The notes: a model not told the origin generated them from the sequence alone. Positions 34,722-44,689 are shown, numbered from the stretch's first letter. The stretch is DNA of 44,751 nt from Sphingobacterium thalpophilum (GCA_943325195.2 CALPON020000006.1:1-44751); one strand, 5' to 3'. Made by a program: numbers and translations.

Positions 34722-35092
34722 GTGTCTAATACAACGTAACAAAACTCATCAAAAAATAGTTTAAAGACAATAACGATTATCACCAAGCAATAACAAAATT
34801 TATAAATTTTTTCTGTTAAGGGAATACTGGAAATTTTCTGATGACACGCGCGCCACCGCGATAATAAAGGTTGTATCTGCGTTCTTCCACCAAGACCTTA
34901 AGGAGAGTGGATGCATGCAGTTGAGTTATTCCTGAATGAAGCTATTTCTGTAAAAGTTGAGAACTGGGGATACATCCGGCAGACATAGACCGTTTTGCCT
35001 TATCGCTGCGGTTCTATCGGCCTTGTTTCGCTTTTCATATCGTATTCCTCTGTTTCGAGAAAAGGGCAATCCGCTACTCAGACTAAACAGCT
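34722..35092. other. Intergenic region between hutU and the DUF5522 gene
   Basis: About 370 bases. It includes a plus-strand mini-ORF of 25 codons (34911-34988) preceded by AAGGAGAG, otherwise nothing recognised: no tRNA, hairpin terminator or consensus -7 box. A hutU promoter is expected near 34750-34800 but no exact TAnnTTTG was found. Confidence 0.45.
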
Positions 35093-35897
<805 letters not shown>

Positions 35898-35916
35898 AGG
35901 GGAAGTGTCTTACTAA

Positions 35917-35924
35917 CAAAGTTA
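35917..35924 (-). promoter_or_regulatory. -7 promoter box (TAACTTTG) of the redoxin-DUF5522 operon
   Basis: On the minus strand TAACTTTG matches TAnnTTTG and ends 19 bases before the redoxin ATG at 35897. No TTG at the usual -33 distance. Confidence 0.55.
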
Positions 35925-35977
35925 GAACATTCAGACACATTCTTGTACTGAACAATGTTAAATTACGCCCTCAGACG

Positions 35978-36982
35978 CTATTTGCCGGACTTGGATCCGT
36001 CGTACGCCCATTTGATATAGACGGCGCCCCAGGTAAAGCCGCCGCCAAAAGCAGAGAGGATAAGGTTATCGCCCTTTTTGAGTTGTTTCTCGTAATCCCA
36101 CAACAAAAGTGGAATGGTGCCGGCGGTTGTATTTCCGTACCGTTCAATGTTCATCATTACTTTTTCAGGTCCCACACCCATTCGCTGCGATGTTGCGTCA
36201 ATAATCCGTTTATTCGCCTGATGAGCAGCTAGCCATTGCACATCGGCTGCTGTCAGATTATTTTTTTCCATGATTTTGGCGCTGACCTCCGCCATGTTGA
36301 CGACTGCGTGTTTAAATACGGCCTGGCCTTCCTGATAGGCAAAGTGCTGGCGATTGTCAACTGTTTCGTGGGAAGCAGGGCGCAAGGAGCCTCCAGCTTT
36401 CATGTGCAGGTGGGTAGCACCATTACCATCTGCATGCAGCATAAAATCAATAATCCCCACCGGTTCTTCGGTCGGCTCCAGCAGCACAGCACCGGCACCA
36501 TCTCCAAAGATGACACAGGTTGCGCGATCAGTGTAATCAATAATGCGGCTCATCATGTCAGCCCCAACGACCACCACTTTTTTATAGCGGCCGGTTTCAA
36601 TAAACTGGCTACCGGTAGTAAGGGCGTAGATAAAGCCGGAGCAGGCAGCACTAAGGTCGTATCCCCAAGCGTTTACCGCGCCCAGCTTGGCACATATGAG
36701 ATTAGAAGTAGCCGGGAACACCATGTCTGGCGTTACGGTTCCACAAATTAAAAGGTCAATTTCTTCAGGCCCAATACCGCGTTTTTTTAGAAGTAATCGG
36801 ACTGCTTCCACTGCCATATCGCTGGTTGCTTTCTCCGGATCGTTTTCAATGTGTCTTTCCTTTATCCCGGTCCGCGTGGTAATCCACTCGTCCGTGGTGT
36901 CGATCATTTTTTCAAGATCTTTATTAGTCAGCACATTTTCTGGAAGAAAGCCAGCAACGGCAGTTATTGCAGCTCTGATCAT
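35978..36982 (-). CDS. fabH: Beta-ketoacyl-ACP synthase III
   Basis: The 334-aa enzyme has the FabH catalytic triad: Cys114 in DLSAACSGF, His254 in AAHQANKRI and Asn284 in ERYGNTTAGTIP. IDTTDEWITTRTGIKERH near the start and GGGFTWGAVYIKW at the end are family marks. FabH joins acetyl-CoA (or a branched acyl-CoA) to malonyl-ACP to start fatty-acid synthesis. Its ATG overlaps the plsX stop by one base (TAATG), so the two are coupled. The C-terminus carries a short extra tail (AYDGSKSGK). Confidence 0.97.
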   Translation of the reverse strand: MIRAAITAVAGFLPENVLTNKDLEKMIDTTDEWITTRTGIKERHIENDPEKATSDMAVEAVRLLLKKRGIGPEEIDLLICGTVTPDMVFPATSNLICAKLGAVNAWGYDLSAACSGFIYALTTGSQFIETGRYKKVVVVGADMMSRIIDYTDRATCVIFGDGAGAVLLEPTEEPVGIIDFMLHADGNGATHLHMKAGGSLRPASHETVDNRQHFAYQEGQAVFKHAVVNMAEVSAKIMEKNNLTAADVQWLAAHQANKRIIDATSQRMGVGPEKVMMNIERYGNTTAGTIPLLLWDYEKQLKKGDNLILSAFGGGFTWGAVYIKWAYDGSKSGK

Positions 36983-37920
36983 TACTGGAGTATTTGCGTT
37001 ATTTTATCGTTCAGTTTGGCGTTCGCCACGTCTTGTGCCAGTAGGATCATGTTCTTAAACGCAAGTCCTGTTGATTTGCCATGACCAACCACCACATTGC
37101 CATTTACTCCCAGAATTGGAGCGCCGCCATGGAGTTCGTAGTTAAATTTCTCAAAATATTCATCCGCTCGGCCGCGACTAACAATGAGATCGTAAAAGGC
37201 TTCTGCATTTTTGACGAGTACATTGCCGATAAATCCTTCGCAGACAATGACGTCCGCTTTATCCGTAAACAATTCCTTGCCTTCCACGTTTCCGATGAAA
37301 TTAAAATCTTTAGAATCTCTCATCAGGCCATGTGCTGCTTGTACAATAAGATTTCCTTTTTCTTGTTCCTCTCCAATATTTAGAAGCGCGACACGTGGAT
37401 TCTCAATTTTATAAACTTCTCTAGCGCAGATTGAACCAAGAATACCAAACTGATAGAGGACATCTGGCTTGCAGTCTGCATTAATTCCAATATCTAGTAA
37501 AACACCATAGCCGCCATCTTCTTTGGGCAACAACGATGTAACACAGGGACGAATGACACCTGGAATGGTTTTTACTGTAAACATGGCGCCAACCAACATA
37601 GCACCTGTGTTACCTCCAGAGGCAAACACATCAATTTGTTTTTCCTTCAGAAGTTTATACCCGAGAGAAATACTACTATTCGGCTTTTGAGAGAAGGCCT
37701 TAGTAGGATGTTCAGCCATGTGTATCACCTCTTCTGTGTGGACAAAATCGAAGTCCGCGGTGTTGACACCATTTTTTTCTAAAAATGCTTTTGCAATGTT
37801 GCTGTCACCAATAATAACTATCCGCACGTCTTTTGGCAATTCGTGATACGCCAACAAAAGACCTTCCAGACAATTTTGTGGAGCATGATCACCGCCAAGA
37901 ATATCAAAGCCAATTTTCAT
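36982..37920 (-). CDS. plsX: Phosphate acyltransferase PlsX
   Basis: I start at ATG 37920 (MKIGFDILGGDHAPQNC), the standard PlsX N-terminus, not the TTG at 37929. The 312-aa protein also shows ASGGNTGAMLVGAM, LLDIGINADCKPD, NVEGKELFTDKADVIVCEGFIGNVLVK and GAPILGVNGNVVVGHGKS. PlsX makes acyl-phosphate from acyl-ACP for phospholipid synthesis by the PlsXY route. It is coupled to fabH by a one-base overlap. A promoter (TTG-N20-TAAGTTTG) lies so close to the ATG that the transcript would be nearly leaderless. Confidence 0.97.
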   Translation of the reverse strand: MKIGFDILGGDHAPQNCLEGLLLAYHELPKDVRIVIIGDSNIAKAFLEKNGVNTADFDFVHTEEVIHMAEHPTKAFSQKPNSSISLGYKLLKEKQIDVFASGGNTGAMLVGAMFTVKTIPGVIRPCVTSLLPKEDGGYGVLLDIGINADCKPDVLYQFGILGSICAREVYKIENPRVALLNIGEEQEKGNLIVQAAHGLMRDSKDFNFIGNVEGKELFTDKADVIVCEGFIGNVLVKNAEAFYDLIVSRGRADEYFEKFNYELHGGAPILGVNGNVVVGHGKSTGLAFKNMILLAQDVANAKLNDKITQILQ

Positions 37921-37926
37921 ATTAAC

Positions 37927-37957
37927 CAAACTTAATCTTTATCAAAGTGAACCACAA
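37927..37957 (-). promoter_or_regulatory. plsX promoter (TTG-N20-TAAGTTTG), near-leaderless
   Basis: On the minus strand a TTG is followed after exactly 20 bases by TAAGTTTG. The box ends six bases before the plsX ATG, so transcription would start at or just before the start codon. Confidence 0.5.
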
Positions 37958-38540
37958 TATTACAATTTTATATGTTTAAAAACACCCCTAATCCTGATTG
38001 CTTTTTTGAAATTTTTCAAGTCAGGGTAAAAAAGGATGTCGATGCGCGCGCCTGCTTCATCCGAAAACCGCAGCGTTATGGCAATTGGTTGTGTTATGGG
38101 TTTAAAAATAATGAGCCGCGAAAAATTATCCGAGAGGCGTCAAGACCTTCTAGAAGTCCCTGTCAATGGTCTTTTACGAGCAAGCGGACCAGTTATTTTT
38201 GCGTGCATACACGCACTTTAAAGGCCCACGAATTCCTGTTTTTCCTCGTAAAGGCAGAGTCCACACTGTTGGATACTAGCGCATTAATGATCGACCGAGG
38301 GGGCGAAAATTATTAACAGCCAGAGAAATTTTGCCTCTTGGCTTTTAAAATTGCAAAAAGAGCGGAAGGGCTATTTAGAACTATAGCCAGTGACAAACTT
38401 GAAAGTAATAAAAGAAACAACCAAACGATTTAATAGACTTAGGCTCGGCCTGCGATTAACGCTAAGACGTTAGTTCCGGCCTCCACCCAGCTCAAGATAA
38501 CTATTGCAGAGGTGCTTTAATAGTGGCGGATGGGCATACA
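37958..38540. other. Gap between plsX and rpmF with no recognised gene
   Basis: About 580 bases between genes that are adjacent in many bacteria. Plus-strand ORFs of 114 and 61 codons (37972-38316, 38036-38221) overlap each other and match nothing I know. Short hairpins occur (TGCGTG-CATA-CACGCA near 38200; GGCTAT-N8-ATAGCC near 38370). It could hold an unannotated small RNA or a decayed gene; no tmRNA, RNase P or tRNA pattern was seen. Confidence 0.45.
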
Positions 38541-38575
38541 AAAAAATAAGGAAAGCAGGCCGGAAGCCTGCTTTC
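38541..38575 (-). terminator. Rho-independent terminator after rpmF
   Basis: GAAAGCAGGC and GCCTGCTTTC form a perfect 10-bp stem with a 5-base loop; on the minus strand it is followed by CTTATTTTTTTG. It lies 25 bases after the rpmF stop, so plsX needs its own promoter. Confidence 0.9.
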
Positions 38576-38599
38576 AGTGCATCGCTTTAACAGAAGTGT

Positions 38600-38785
38600 T
38601 TAAGCTTTTTTCTCCATTACTACATTACCCTTGTAGTAAAGTTTCCCTTCAAACCAATGTGCTCTGTGCATCAGATGGGCTTCACCTGTTGCTGAATCTT
38701 TGGTAATTGTCATTGACGGCGCTTTGTATGTGGCACGACGCGAATCCCTGCGGGAACGTGATAATTTTCGTTTCGGATTTGGCAT
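38600..38785 (-). CDS. rpmF: 50S ribosomal protein L32, zinc-free form
   Basis: The 61-aa basic protein begins [22 protein letters not shown], the usual L32 N-terminus, and ends [22 protein letters not shown]. There is no Cys at all: the four zinc-binding Cys of ordinary L32 are replaced (for example by KDSATGE), so this is the C-minus type, which works without zinc. It follows the DUF177 gene by 11 bases, the common yceD-rpmF pairing, and ends at a strong terminator. Confidence 0.97.
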   Translation of the reverse strand: MPNPKRKLSRSRRDSRRATYKAPSMTITKDSATGEAHLMHRAHWFEGKLYYKGNVVMEKKA

Positions 38786-38796
38786 GATTTTGTACT

Positions 38797-39330
38797 TTAA
38801 TTTTTATTAAACTTTATTTTATTCAATTGTTCCCTCATGGGAGTATTTGGCTCTGGTGTCTCTTCTGTTTCCGTTGCCAGTGCATTCAGCTTATTCAATA
38901 CTTCTTGGTCACATGCAAACTGCTCTTTGTCCAATTCACATGGCACTCTCCGGGCTGGCAAGGCTAAAATGACGTATTCGTATAAATACTGCGCCACATC
39001 AAACTCTTCCTGCCCTTCTGGTATGACCAAAATTTCATCCGTGCTCTCCTCCGTATTCCCGTGCTTGATTACTAGATGCTCACTAGCTTCAATCGGAAAA
39101 TCAAAATCCTTCAAACAACGGTCACACTCTACTCCTACCGTGCCCTCTATCTCAAAACTCATTTGAAGCAAATTGTTCTGCTTCGTTAATAAGGCTTTCA
39201 CTTCCAGATGAGCACGCGCAATCTCACTGTTTTCAATTTTACTAAAGAACGAATCATTTACCTCGAATTCAAACTCGTGTAAACCTACAGGCAGTCCGCC
39301 AAATGGAACTATATACTGACTCTTGCCCAC
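38797..39330 (-). CDS. DUF177 (YceD-like) protein
   Basis: I use GTG 39330 (177 aa), not the track's 39462, because an ideal promoter (TTTG-N20-TATCTTTG) at 39351-39382 lies inside the longer frame and the family begins close to [22 protein letters not shown]. The core shows [22 protein letters not shown] with the family Cys pair, then [23 protein letters not shown]. YceD proteins help 23S rRNA maturation in plants and bacteria, and the gene is almost always next to rpmF, as here (11 bases). Cytosolic. Confidence 0.9.
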   Translation of the reverse strand: MGKSQYIVPFGGLPVGLHEFEFEVNDSFFSKIENSEIARAHLEVKALLTKQNNLLQMSFEIEGTVGVECDRCLKDFDFPIEASEHLVIKHGNTEESTDEILVIPEGQEEFDVAQYLYEYVILALPARRVPCELDKEQFACDQEVLNKLNALATETEETPEPNTPMREQLNKIKFNKN

Positions 39331-39350
39331 GCCTAGTTTAAAAAGGACTG

Positions 39351-39382
39351 CAAAGATACAGGTTTTTCTCTCATTCCGCAAA
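39351..39382 (-). promoter_or_regulatory. Promoter of the DUF177-rpmF operon (TTTG-N20-TATCTTTG)
   Basis: On the minus strand TTTG is followed after exactly 20 bases by TATCTTTG, the best full promoter match in the window. The leader to GTG 39330 is 20 bases, which decides that start. Confidence 0.75.
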
Positions 39383-39437
39383 AAAATATTTAAGTTAAGA
39401 GGCTCAATTTCAGGTGGTCCGGAGGCCTCATTTAGAG

Positions 39438-41018
39438 TTAATAGTCCCGGTAACGGTTCCATAAGGCCGTTTTCAGGGATAAATACACGTAAGGTTCCTC
39501 CAAAGTATAAGCCGCCGAACTGCTGATCCAGCGCTGAATATATCCTCCCTCCAACTTCAACTGCAGGGAAGGAACCAGCAAATAGGCCAGCCTCAGATGC
39601 GACTGCCGCAGGGTATGCAAAACGCCCTGTCCGGTATAATTGCCGTACTCCGCTTGTCTGGTGGTATAAGAGCGGAAAATATCGGAACCGTAATTTAATC
39701 CTGTCCGCGTACTATCCTTTCCCTGTATACTCAGCATCAAGTCCGCCCCAATCTGCCAACGTCCACGCAAATACTGAAGCAATAACAAACCTTCTTTAAA
39801 ATTGGCCCCTAATGGGTGCGCCAGGGGCATACCATAATGTCCATAATTCTGGTCGGTTAATCCATGGCTGTAGGTGTAGGGACGAACCTGATTATATTCA
39901 GCCTGCAGCATGAGGCCTTTCAGCCCAAAGGCCCGCACATATTTCAGCCCAGCCTGCCAGGCTTGCTTATTGGCCCACCAGCCATTCCGGGCTTTGACTT
40001 CTTTTAAATAGAATTCATCCAAGCCTAATTGCCCGTACACCTTCAACCGCCTCGCTACTGTTACGGCCAGGTTCAAGCCTAAAAAAGAGTTGTCGGGCGA
40101 ACCGATGGCGTATTCTTGGGGACGATAAAACACAAGGGGATTCAGGTAGTTCAGCTCATAAATCCGCGACTGACTCGTATCGCTGCCCCGCCAGATGACA
40201 TTTTCAAAAACGCCAATGCTGATGCTCTTATGAGGATTAAAACTTAAATAATGAAAAGCACCATATTTACTACGAAAAGATGCGCGGCGGCCATTCGCAG
40301 CTGTTGGATCAGTAAAAAGTGTGTACCACACATTATATTGTAGTTTCCATATGTTAGCAGCCGCACTCAGATAGGGGTAAGGTGCAGCAAAGTCACTCAA
40401 CAAAATACTCCTGTACCCGTCGCCCACAAAATGCTTGTCTCTGCCGGCCTGCAAATTAAAAACACGGTTCTTACTGGTCCATGATAAATAACCACTCAGA
40501 TCTGCAAAACGGTATTGCCCTCCGTCCAATTTTGCTAAACCAAACTCGGGTAAAATCTTCGCTTCTTTCAGCAGGGTGTCCATATAAAAGGGCAGACGTG
40601 CTTGTCCCGCCAGCAAATTCGTAGAGACCATCAGTTGCCGGCCAGCTTGATAACGAATCTGCAGTCCCCCTGCTGTGTAGGAGCGCAACTGCTGCTCTAA
40701 GGCACTGTAACCAGGCTCCAACTCCAGCAAAGGCAGGAGGGTAAGGGGGCCTGTTTTGCTCTTGCCTGCGGATACGACTTGAGGCTTAAAGCCACAAAAT
40801 TTAAAAGGCACGAGACTGTCTTTGAGCAACAGCAGTGTTTTTCCGGTGTAGGGGCGAAACGCGGAATGAATGCGGACATCGGGCGATTGAATCCCTGCGA
40901 AATCAATTGCTGTTTGAACCTCACGCGACAGCGCGGAGCGATACGCATCACTGTTTTTCTGCGCAGTCAGATTCAGCGCAGCTAAAACAAAATAAATTTT
41001 AAAGAGATGTCGCATCAC
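39438..41018 (-). CDS. Outer-membrane beta-barrel protein, Wzi/RemB-like
   Basis: The 526-aa protein has a signal peptide (LFKIYFVLAALNLTAQ) and many short amphipathic strands ending in Tyr or Phe. LQAGRDKHFVGDGYRSILLSDFAAPYPYLSAA is the conserved block of a Bacteroidota barrel family related to capsule-assembly Wzi and to the gliding protein RemB. The chain ends NRYRDY with a terminal aromatic, as for outer-membrane barrels. RemB is involved in motility in Flavobacterium and Wzi anchors capsule in Proteobacteria; which role applies here is unknown. It lies upstream of DUF177 on the same strand and is divergent from the M48 peptidase gene. Confidence 0.68.
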   Translation of the reverse strand: MMRHLFKIYFVLAALNLTAQKNSDAYRSALSREVQTAIDFAGIQSPDVRIHSAFRPYTGKTLLLLKDSLVPFKFCGFKPQVVSAGKSKTGPLTLLPLLELEPGYSALEQQLRSYTAGGLQIRYQAGRQLMVSTNLLAGQARLPFYMDTLLKEAKILPEFGLAKLDGGQYRFADLSGYLSWTSKNRVFNLQAGRDKHFVGDGYRSILLSDFAAPYPYLSAAANIWKLQYNVWYTLFTDPTAANGRRASFRSKYGAFHYLSFNPHKSISIGVFENVIWRGSDTSQSRIYELNYLNPLVFYRPQEYAIGSPDNSFLGLNLAVTVARRLKVYGQLGLDEFYLKEVKARNGWWANKQAWQAGLKYVRAFGLKGLMLQAEYNQVRPYTYSHGLTDQNYGHYGMPLAHPLGANFKEGLLLLQYLRGRWQIGADLMLSIQGKDSTRTGLNYGSDIFRSYTTRQAEYGNYTGQGVLHTLRQSHLRLAYLLVPSLQLKLEGGYIQRWISSSAAYTLEEPYVYLSLKTALWNRYRDY

Positions 41019-41102
41019 ATGCTAAATGTATAAAAAATCAGCAGGCGGAAATTTTCTCACAAAAGATTATCCTTATCTTTAACATTTAAGTTGTGCGTCA
41101 TA

Positions 41103-43256
41103 ATGATTCTGCGTTTATTGATTCCCGTTTTTTTTATTCTCTCTGCCACGGCGCAGCTTCAGGATTTAAGTCACAATTTTCAGCCTCTCAAATCAAAGGG
41201 ACCTCTGCCATCGGAATTCGTCACCAATGTCCGCGAAGTCATCTCGCAGGACATCGATGACATGAAAAAACGGCAGGAATCGGACCGCGAATTAAAAAGC
41301 AATTTCGTCACCGCCTCCAATTATCAAATCGATCGTCTGCTCCGCAGCGGTAACGCGCTCGTGAATGATGAGGTGACCAATTACGTTAATGAAGTAGCAG
41401 ATGGGCTTTTAAAAGAGGATCAAACCCTGCGCAAAAAACTTAAAATCTATACGCTCAAGTCTTCGGTGGTAAATGCCTATAGTTATGACAAAGGTTATGT
41501 CTTCATCAACATTGGTCTCCTAGCGCAACTTGAATCGGAGGCGCAGCTGGCATTTGTGCTTTCCCACGAAATTTGCCACTTTACCAAACAACATCATATT
41601 AATGGTTTTATGCGAAATACCCGCATTGATAAAGGGCGCACTAATGGTAACACAGAAGAGAAGTACATTGAAAAATGTCAGTATAGTAAAGAAAATGAAA
41701 GTGAAGCGGATCTAGAAGGATTTAAAATTTATGAACGGACCAGCTATGATTTAAAGCAGGCTGAGAAAGGCTTTGCTGTGCTTCAGTATTCACATCTGCC
41801 TTTTGAACTCGAATCGATTAAAAAAGAATTTTTTGAGAGTCCGGGCTACCGTCTGCCTGCAGATTATTTTCTGAAAGAATTTAATCCGATTAAGGACAAT
41901 AGTAATGAGGATGATTCCCGAATGACACATCCAAATACCTACAAGCGGCGCAAGGCCTTTGCTGACCTGATTGAAAAACGTGAGGGTGAGCAGCGGGTCA
42001 CGCAGGTACTGGGACAAAAACGGTTTGAATACATTCGTGATTTGTGCCGCATGGAAATCTGCCGTTTGTTTTTGAAGGAACGGGATTATCCAAATGCATT
42101 TTATTCCGCTTACGTTCTCGCACAAAAATATCCCGCCAATCAGTATGTACTGGAGATGGTCAGTAAAGCTTTGTATGGTATTGCTTTGTATGAGCAGGGT
42201 GAGATTCGGTACACTGAAGAGTCCCACCTGTCCTACGGCATGCCACACGCAGCAAAGGTGGAAAGCTATCCGCAGCAGATTTATTATATGATGGAGAACA
42301 TGAGTGCGCATGAATGGACGGTGATGGCGCTCAATAAGGTCTACCGTTATCACCGCAGTTATCCCGAAAACCGACCTTTATCGGTCATCGCGGATAGTCT
42401 TTTTCATCTACTCGACCGCACCTATTGGAGCAGTCATTTTGCGAGAAAAAAACGCCTACCACTTGCAGATACTGCGGCTAAGGCAAGCTCGGTCCAAACA
42501 AAAACAGACTTAATCGCCAGTCTTCAGGAAACGGAAAAGAGTTTGATTGTTGATACGGCCTATTACAGTAATGTTTTTCTCGATTTATTTACAGAGGATG
42601 CGGAGTTTGCTAAAAAATTTCCCAGTGCACACCGCCAGCCAATGGGACAGAGGAATTACACTAACGGACAACGAACAAACAGTGAATCGGATGTTGATTC
42701 GTATTATTACATTCCCTTGCAAAACAAAAAAGCAATTGACACGCTGATAGTTCTTGAGCCATTTTATTATCGGATTGATCAACGCAAACGGAATGCCGTC
42801 AATTATTTGTCGACCGATAAAAAACAGGAAAGTTTTATGAACGGGATTGAATCGGCATCTACACGTTTAAAAATCAGACTCGAAAAACTCGATCCGGGAC
42901 TGCTGGGACCAGAGGATGCTATTAAAATGAACGATCTCTCCGTCGTAAATGACTGGTTTGAAGAGCGCTTTGACTCCGACCTGCAGCAGCGTGTGATTCT
43001 AAATACAAACGAGGTGGAAGCCATCCTGGAAAAGTATAACACCCCTTATATTCTGCGGACCGGAGTCGTCAGCGTTGTCTACCGCATGGGAATCAAACGC
43101 ACGTATTTTTATGGATTTGTATACGATGTACGGAGTAATAAAATGCTCTATCGTCGCTATGATGTTTTTCGGCGTCGTGACAAAGATGATCTGCTGAAAA
43201 GTAAGACGTATCAGATGATGCAGGATTTTCGGAAAGCGCTGCTCGTTAGTAACTAG
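41103..43256 (+). CDS. Exported M48-family metallopeptidase
   Basis: I start at ATG 41103 (717 aa), giving a normal signal peptide (ILRLLIPVFFILSATAQ); the track start at 41091 is TTG. The peptidase domain (about 65-260) has the zinc site HEICH at 155-159 and the third ligand in NESEADLEG near 201, the M48 pattern. The region beyond about 300, some 400 residues, has no motif I know, and includes TPR-like helical pairs (about 310-350, YPNAFYSAYVLAQKYPAN) and a C-terminal beta-rich part (TYFYGFVYDVRSNKMLYRRYDVF). M48 enzymes at the envelope handle misfolded or surface proteins; substrate unknown. Confidence 0.88.
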   Translation: MILRLLIPVFFILSATAQLQDLSHNFQPLKSKGPLPSEFVTNVREVISQDIDDMKKRQESDRELKSNFVTASNYQIDRLLRSGNALVNDEVTNYVNEVADGLLKEDQTLRKKLKIYTLKSSVVNAYSYDKGYVFINIGLLAQLESEAQLAFVLSHEICHFTKQHHINGFMRNTRIDKGRTNGNTEEKYIEKCQYSKENESEADLEGFKIYERTSYDLKQAEKGFAVLQYSHLPFELESIKKEFFESPGYRLPADYFLKEFNPIKDNSNEDDSRMTHPNTYKRRKAFADLIEKREGEQRVTQVLGQKRFEYIRDLCRMEICRLFLKERDYPNAFYSAYVLAQKYPANQYVLEMVSKALYGIALYEQGEIRYTEESHLSYGMPHAAKVESYPQQIYYMMENMSAHEWTVMALNKVYRYHRSYPENRPLSVIADSLFHLLDRTYWSSHFARKKRLPLADTAAKASSVQTKTDLIASLQETEKSLIVDTAYYSNVFLDLFTEDAEFAKKFPSAHRQPMGQRNYTNGQRTNSESDVDSYYYIPLQNKKAIDTLIVLEPFYYRIDQRKRNAVNYLSTDKKQESFMNGIESASTRLKIRLEKLDPGLLGPEDAIKMNDLSVVNDWFEERFDSDLQQRVILNTNEVEAILEKYNTPYILRTGVVSVVYRMGIKRTYFYGFVYDVRSNKMLYRRYDVFRRRDKDDLLKSKTYQMMQDFRKALLVSN

Positions 43257-43329
43257 TAATCAATTGCAAAACAGTCTAAAAGAATCCGCATTGTCTCTTG
43301 CAAGGCAATTTGTCGTTAGGACTAAGCAG

Positions 43330-44586
43330 TTAATCTTTTACAAGTCTCACCGAAAGGCCGCTGCGGCCATCCCATAGCTGCATTGCGGCATTTGCAGACT
43401 GATTTAGTTCCAGACAAAATACTTGTGACAAACTGAGGTACGAGGAAGAGACGAAGTAGGCCGTTGTAGAAGGATTCACGAAGCTGCCATAATAAGCTCG
43501 GTAGCCCATTGGGAGCGCATTAAAGCCTGAAGGATTCATCTTTGCGATTCCGTCCGTCCACTGATCGCTGTCTGCTGATTTCAAAGCGCTGCCTGCCAAT
43601 TCATTGCCCCCCAGGGTATTTATCAAGGTTGTAAATTCCAGCTGTGTGGGCAGGTGCCAGCCCTCGGGTGCAATTAATAAATTGCTGACTGCCGCAAAAT
43701 TATAGTACAAGCCGTTGCGGGGATTAACGGCCTGACCATTAAAACTGCAACTTGCTCCGGTGGTATTGACGGACCAGCTGTAGGAATCACTGATATTTGG
43801 AATAGTTTGCCCCCCTCTGTAGATGGTAGTTCTTAAATTCTCTGCCATCCAGATTTGATTGCCAATCTTAACGGTGTTGTAGGAATTGCCAGCTTGATCC
43901 ACCATGCTGCCGTAATAAGTTTTTACTGGAATCAAGTCACCATAGGATAAGCCTGCCATAGTTCTGGCATAGGCGCGCAGAGAATAAGATGTATTACTCA
44001 ATAAACCATTGATGGTCACGCTAAAAACGCTGCCGACTATGGGGGCAGTCATGTGAGGGCCAGCAATGTCGGGTAGTCCGGAGCTGGACCAGCAAAAACC
44101 GGTTTCTCGAATTTGCGTGAGGTCAGATTCCACATAAGCGGCAAGGCTTATTGAATTAATTGTGATTTCTGAAGGACTTAGGCCTCGCACACTGGCAAGT
44201 TGAATAGGCTCACCACTCCTGAATAACTCGGGAGAACCATAGGCGGTTCCATATTTATTGCTTGCATAAGCTCGGACATAATATGTTGTGACTGGCTTGA
44301 CAGATGTTAGCGCCACTGTATAAGAGCCGGCACCACTACCTGCCGCTTTGCGCGAATGGTTGAGGTCTGGCGTTTTCACCGTCTCTGACCAGCAGATGCC
44401 TTTTTCAAGAATTGGGGCATCTCCCTCGGAATAAAAGATCGCTCCTGCCACCAACTCCTGCGCCTCATTGACAGAAGGCGCCGTCGTGGCCAGCAAGGGT
44501 ATCCTCTTTTCTTTTCTGCATCCGCAAAGCAGACCAGATAGAACACCGAAAATAAAAATTGGAAATAATAAACGCGTGACCACCAT
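43330..44586 (-). CDS. FISUMP-domain lipoprotein with two Fn3-like domains
   Basis: The track start 44709 is unlikely, because a divergent gene's promoter and signal peptide lie there; ATG 44586 gives a lipoprotein signal (LFPIFIFGVLSGLLCGC). The 418-aa protein then has two Fn3-like domains (about 35-115 and 120-215; ITTYYVRAYASNKYGTAYGS and SYSLRAYARTMAGLSYGD) and a C-terminal FISUMP domain: DQAGNSYNTVKIGNQIWMAENLR, GLYYNFAAV, APEGWHLPTQLEFTTL and GLSVRLVKD. FISUMP proteins are abundant surface proteins of Fibrobacter and Bacteroidota, of unclear function. A possible box TATTTTTG lies just before the ATG. Confidence 0.88.
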   Translation of the reverse strand: MVVTRLLFPIFIFGVLSGLLCGCRKEKRIPLLATTAPSVNEAQELVAGAIFYSEGDAPILEKGICWSETVKTPDLNHSRKAAGSGAGSYTVALTSVKPVTTYYVRAYASNKYGTAYGSPELFRSGEPIQLASVRGLSPSEITINSISLAAYVESDLTQIRETGFCWSSSGLPDIAGPHMTAPIVGSVFSVTINGLLSNTSYSLRAYARTMAGLSYGDLIPVKTYYGSMVDQAGNSYNTVKIGNQIWMAENLRTTIYRGGQTIPNISDSYSWSVNTTGASCSFNGQAVNPRNGLYYNFAAVSNLLIAPEGWHLPTQLEFTTLINTLGGNELAGSALKSADSDQWTDGIAKMNPSGFNALPMGYRAYYGSFVNPSTTAYFVSSSYLSLSQVFCLELNQSANAAMQLWDGRSGLSVRLVKD

Positions 44587-44654
44587 CTTTTTCAAAAATA
44601 CTAAAAAAAGTCTTCGTGCTAATCCAGCTCCGCTCCTTTGCGGATTCTTTTTAA

Positions 44655-44662
44655 TACATTTG
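44655..44662 (+). promoter_or_regulatory. -7 promoter box (TACATTTG) of the right-edge gene
   Basis: TACATTTG matches TAnnTTTG and ends 27 bases before TTG 44690. A TTTG lies 14 bases upstream, the same spacing as at lysS. Confidence 0.5.
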
Positions 44663-44689
44663 AAGGCCAAAAAAAGACAAACAACTACT

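Noticed and set aside
34911-34988. 25-codon plus-strand ORF with AAGGAGAG four bases before ATG
   Set aside because: Bacteroidota rarely depend on such sites, the product resembles nothing known, and it lies in a region without a promoter box. Kept only as a note in the gap entry.
37972-38316. 114-codon and 61-codon overlapping plus-strand ORFs between plsX and rpmF
   Set aside because: Two frames overlap, compositions look random (many Arg, Cys, Ser) and no family or promoter supports either.
39331-39462. Longer track start for the DUF177 gene
   Set aside because: A near-perfect promoter sits within that extension, and the extra residues are not part of the family.
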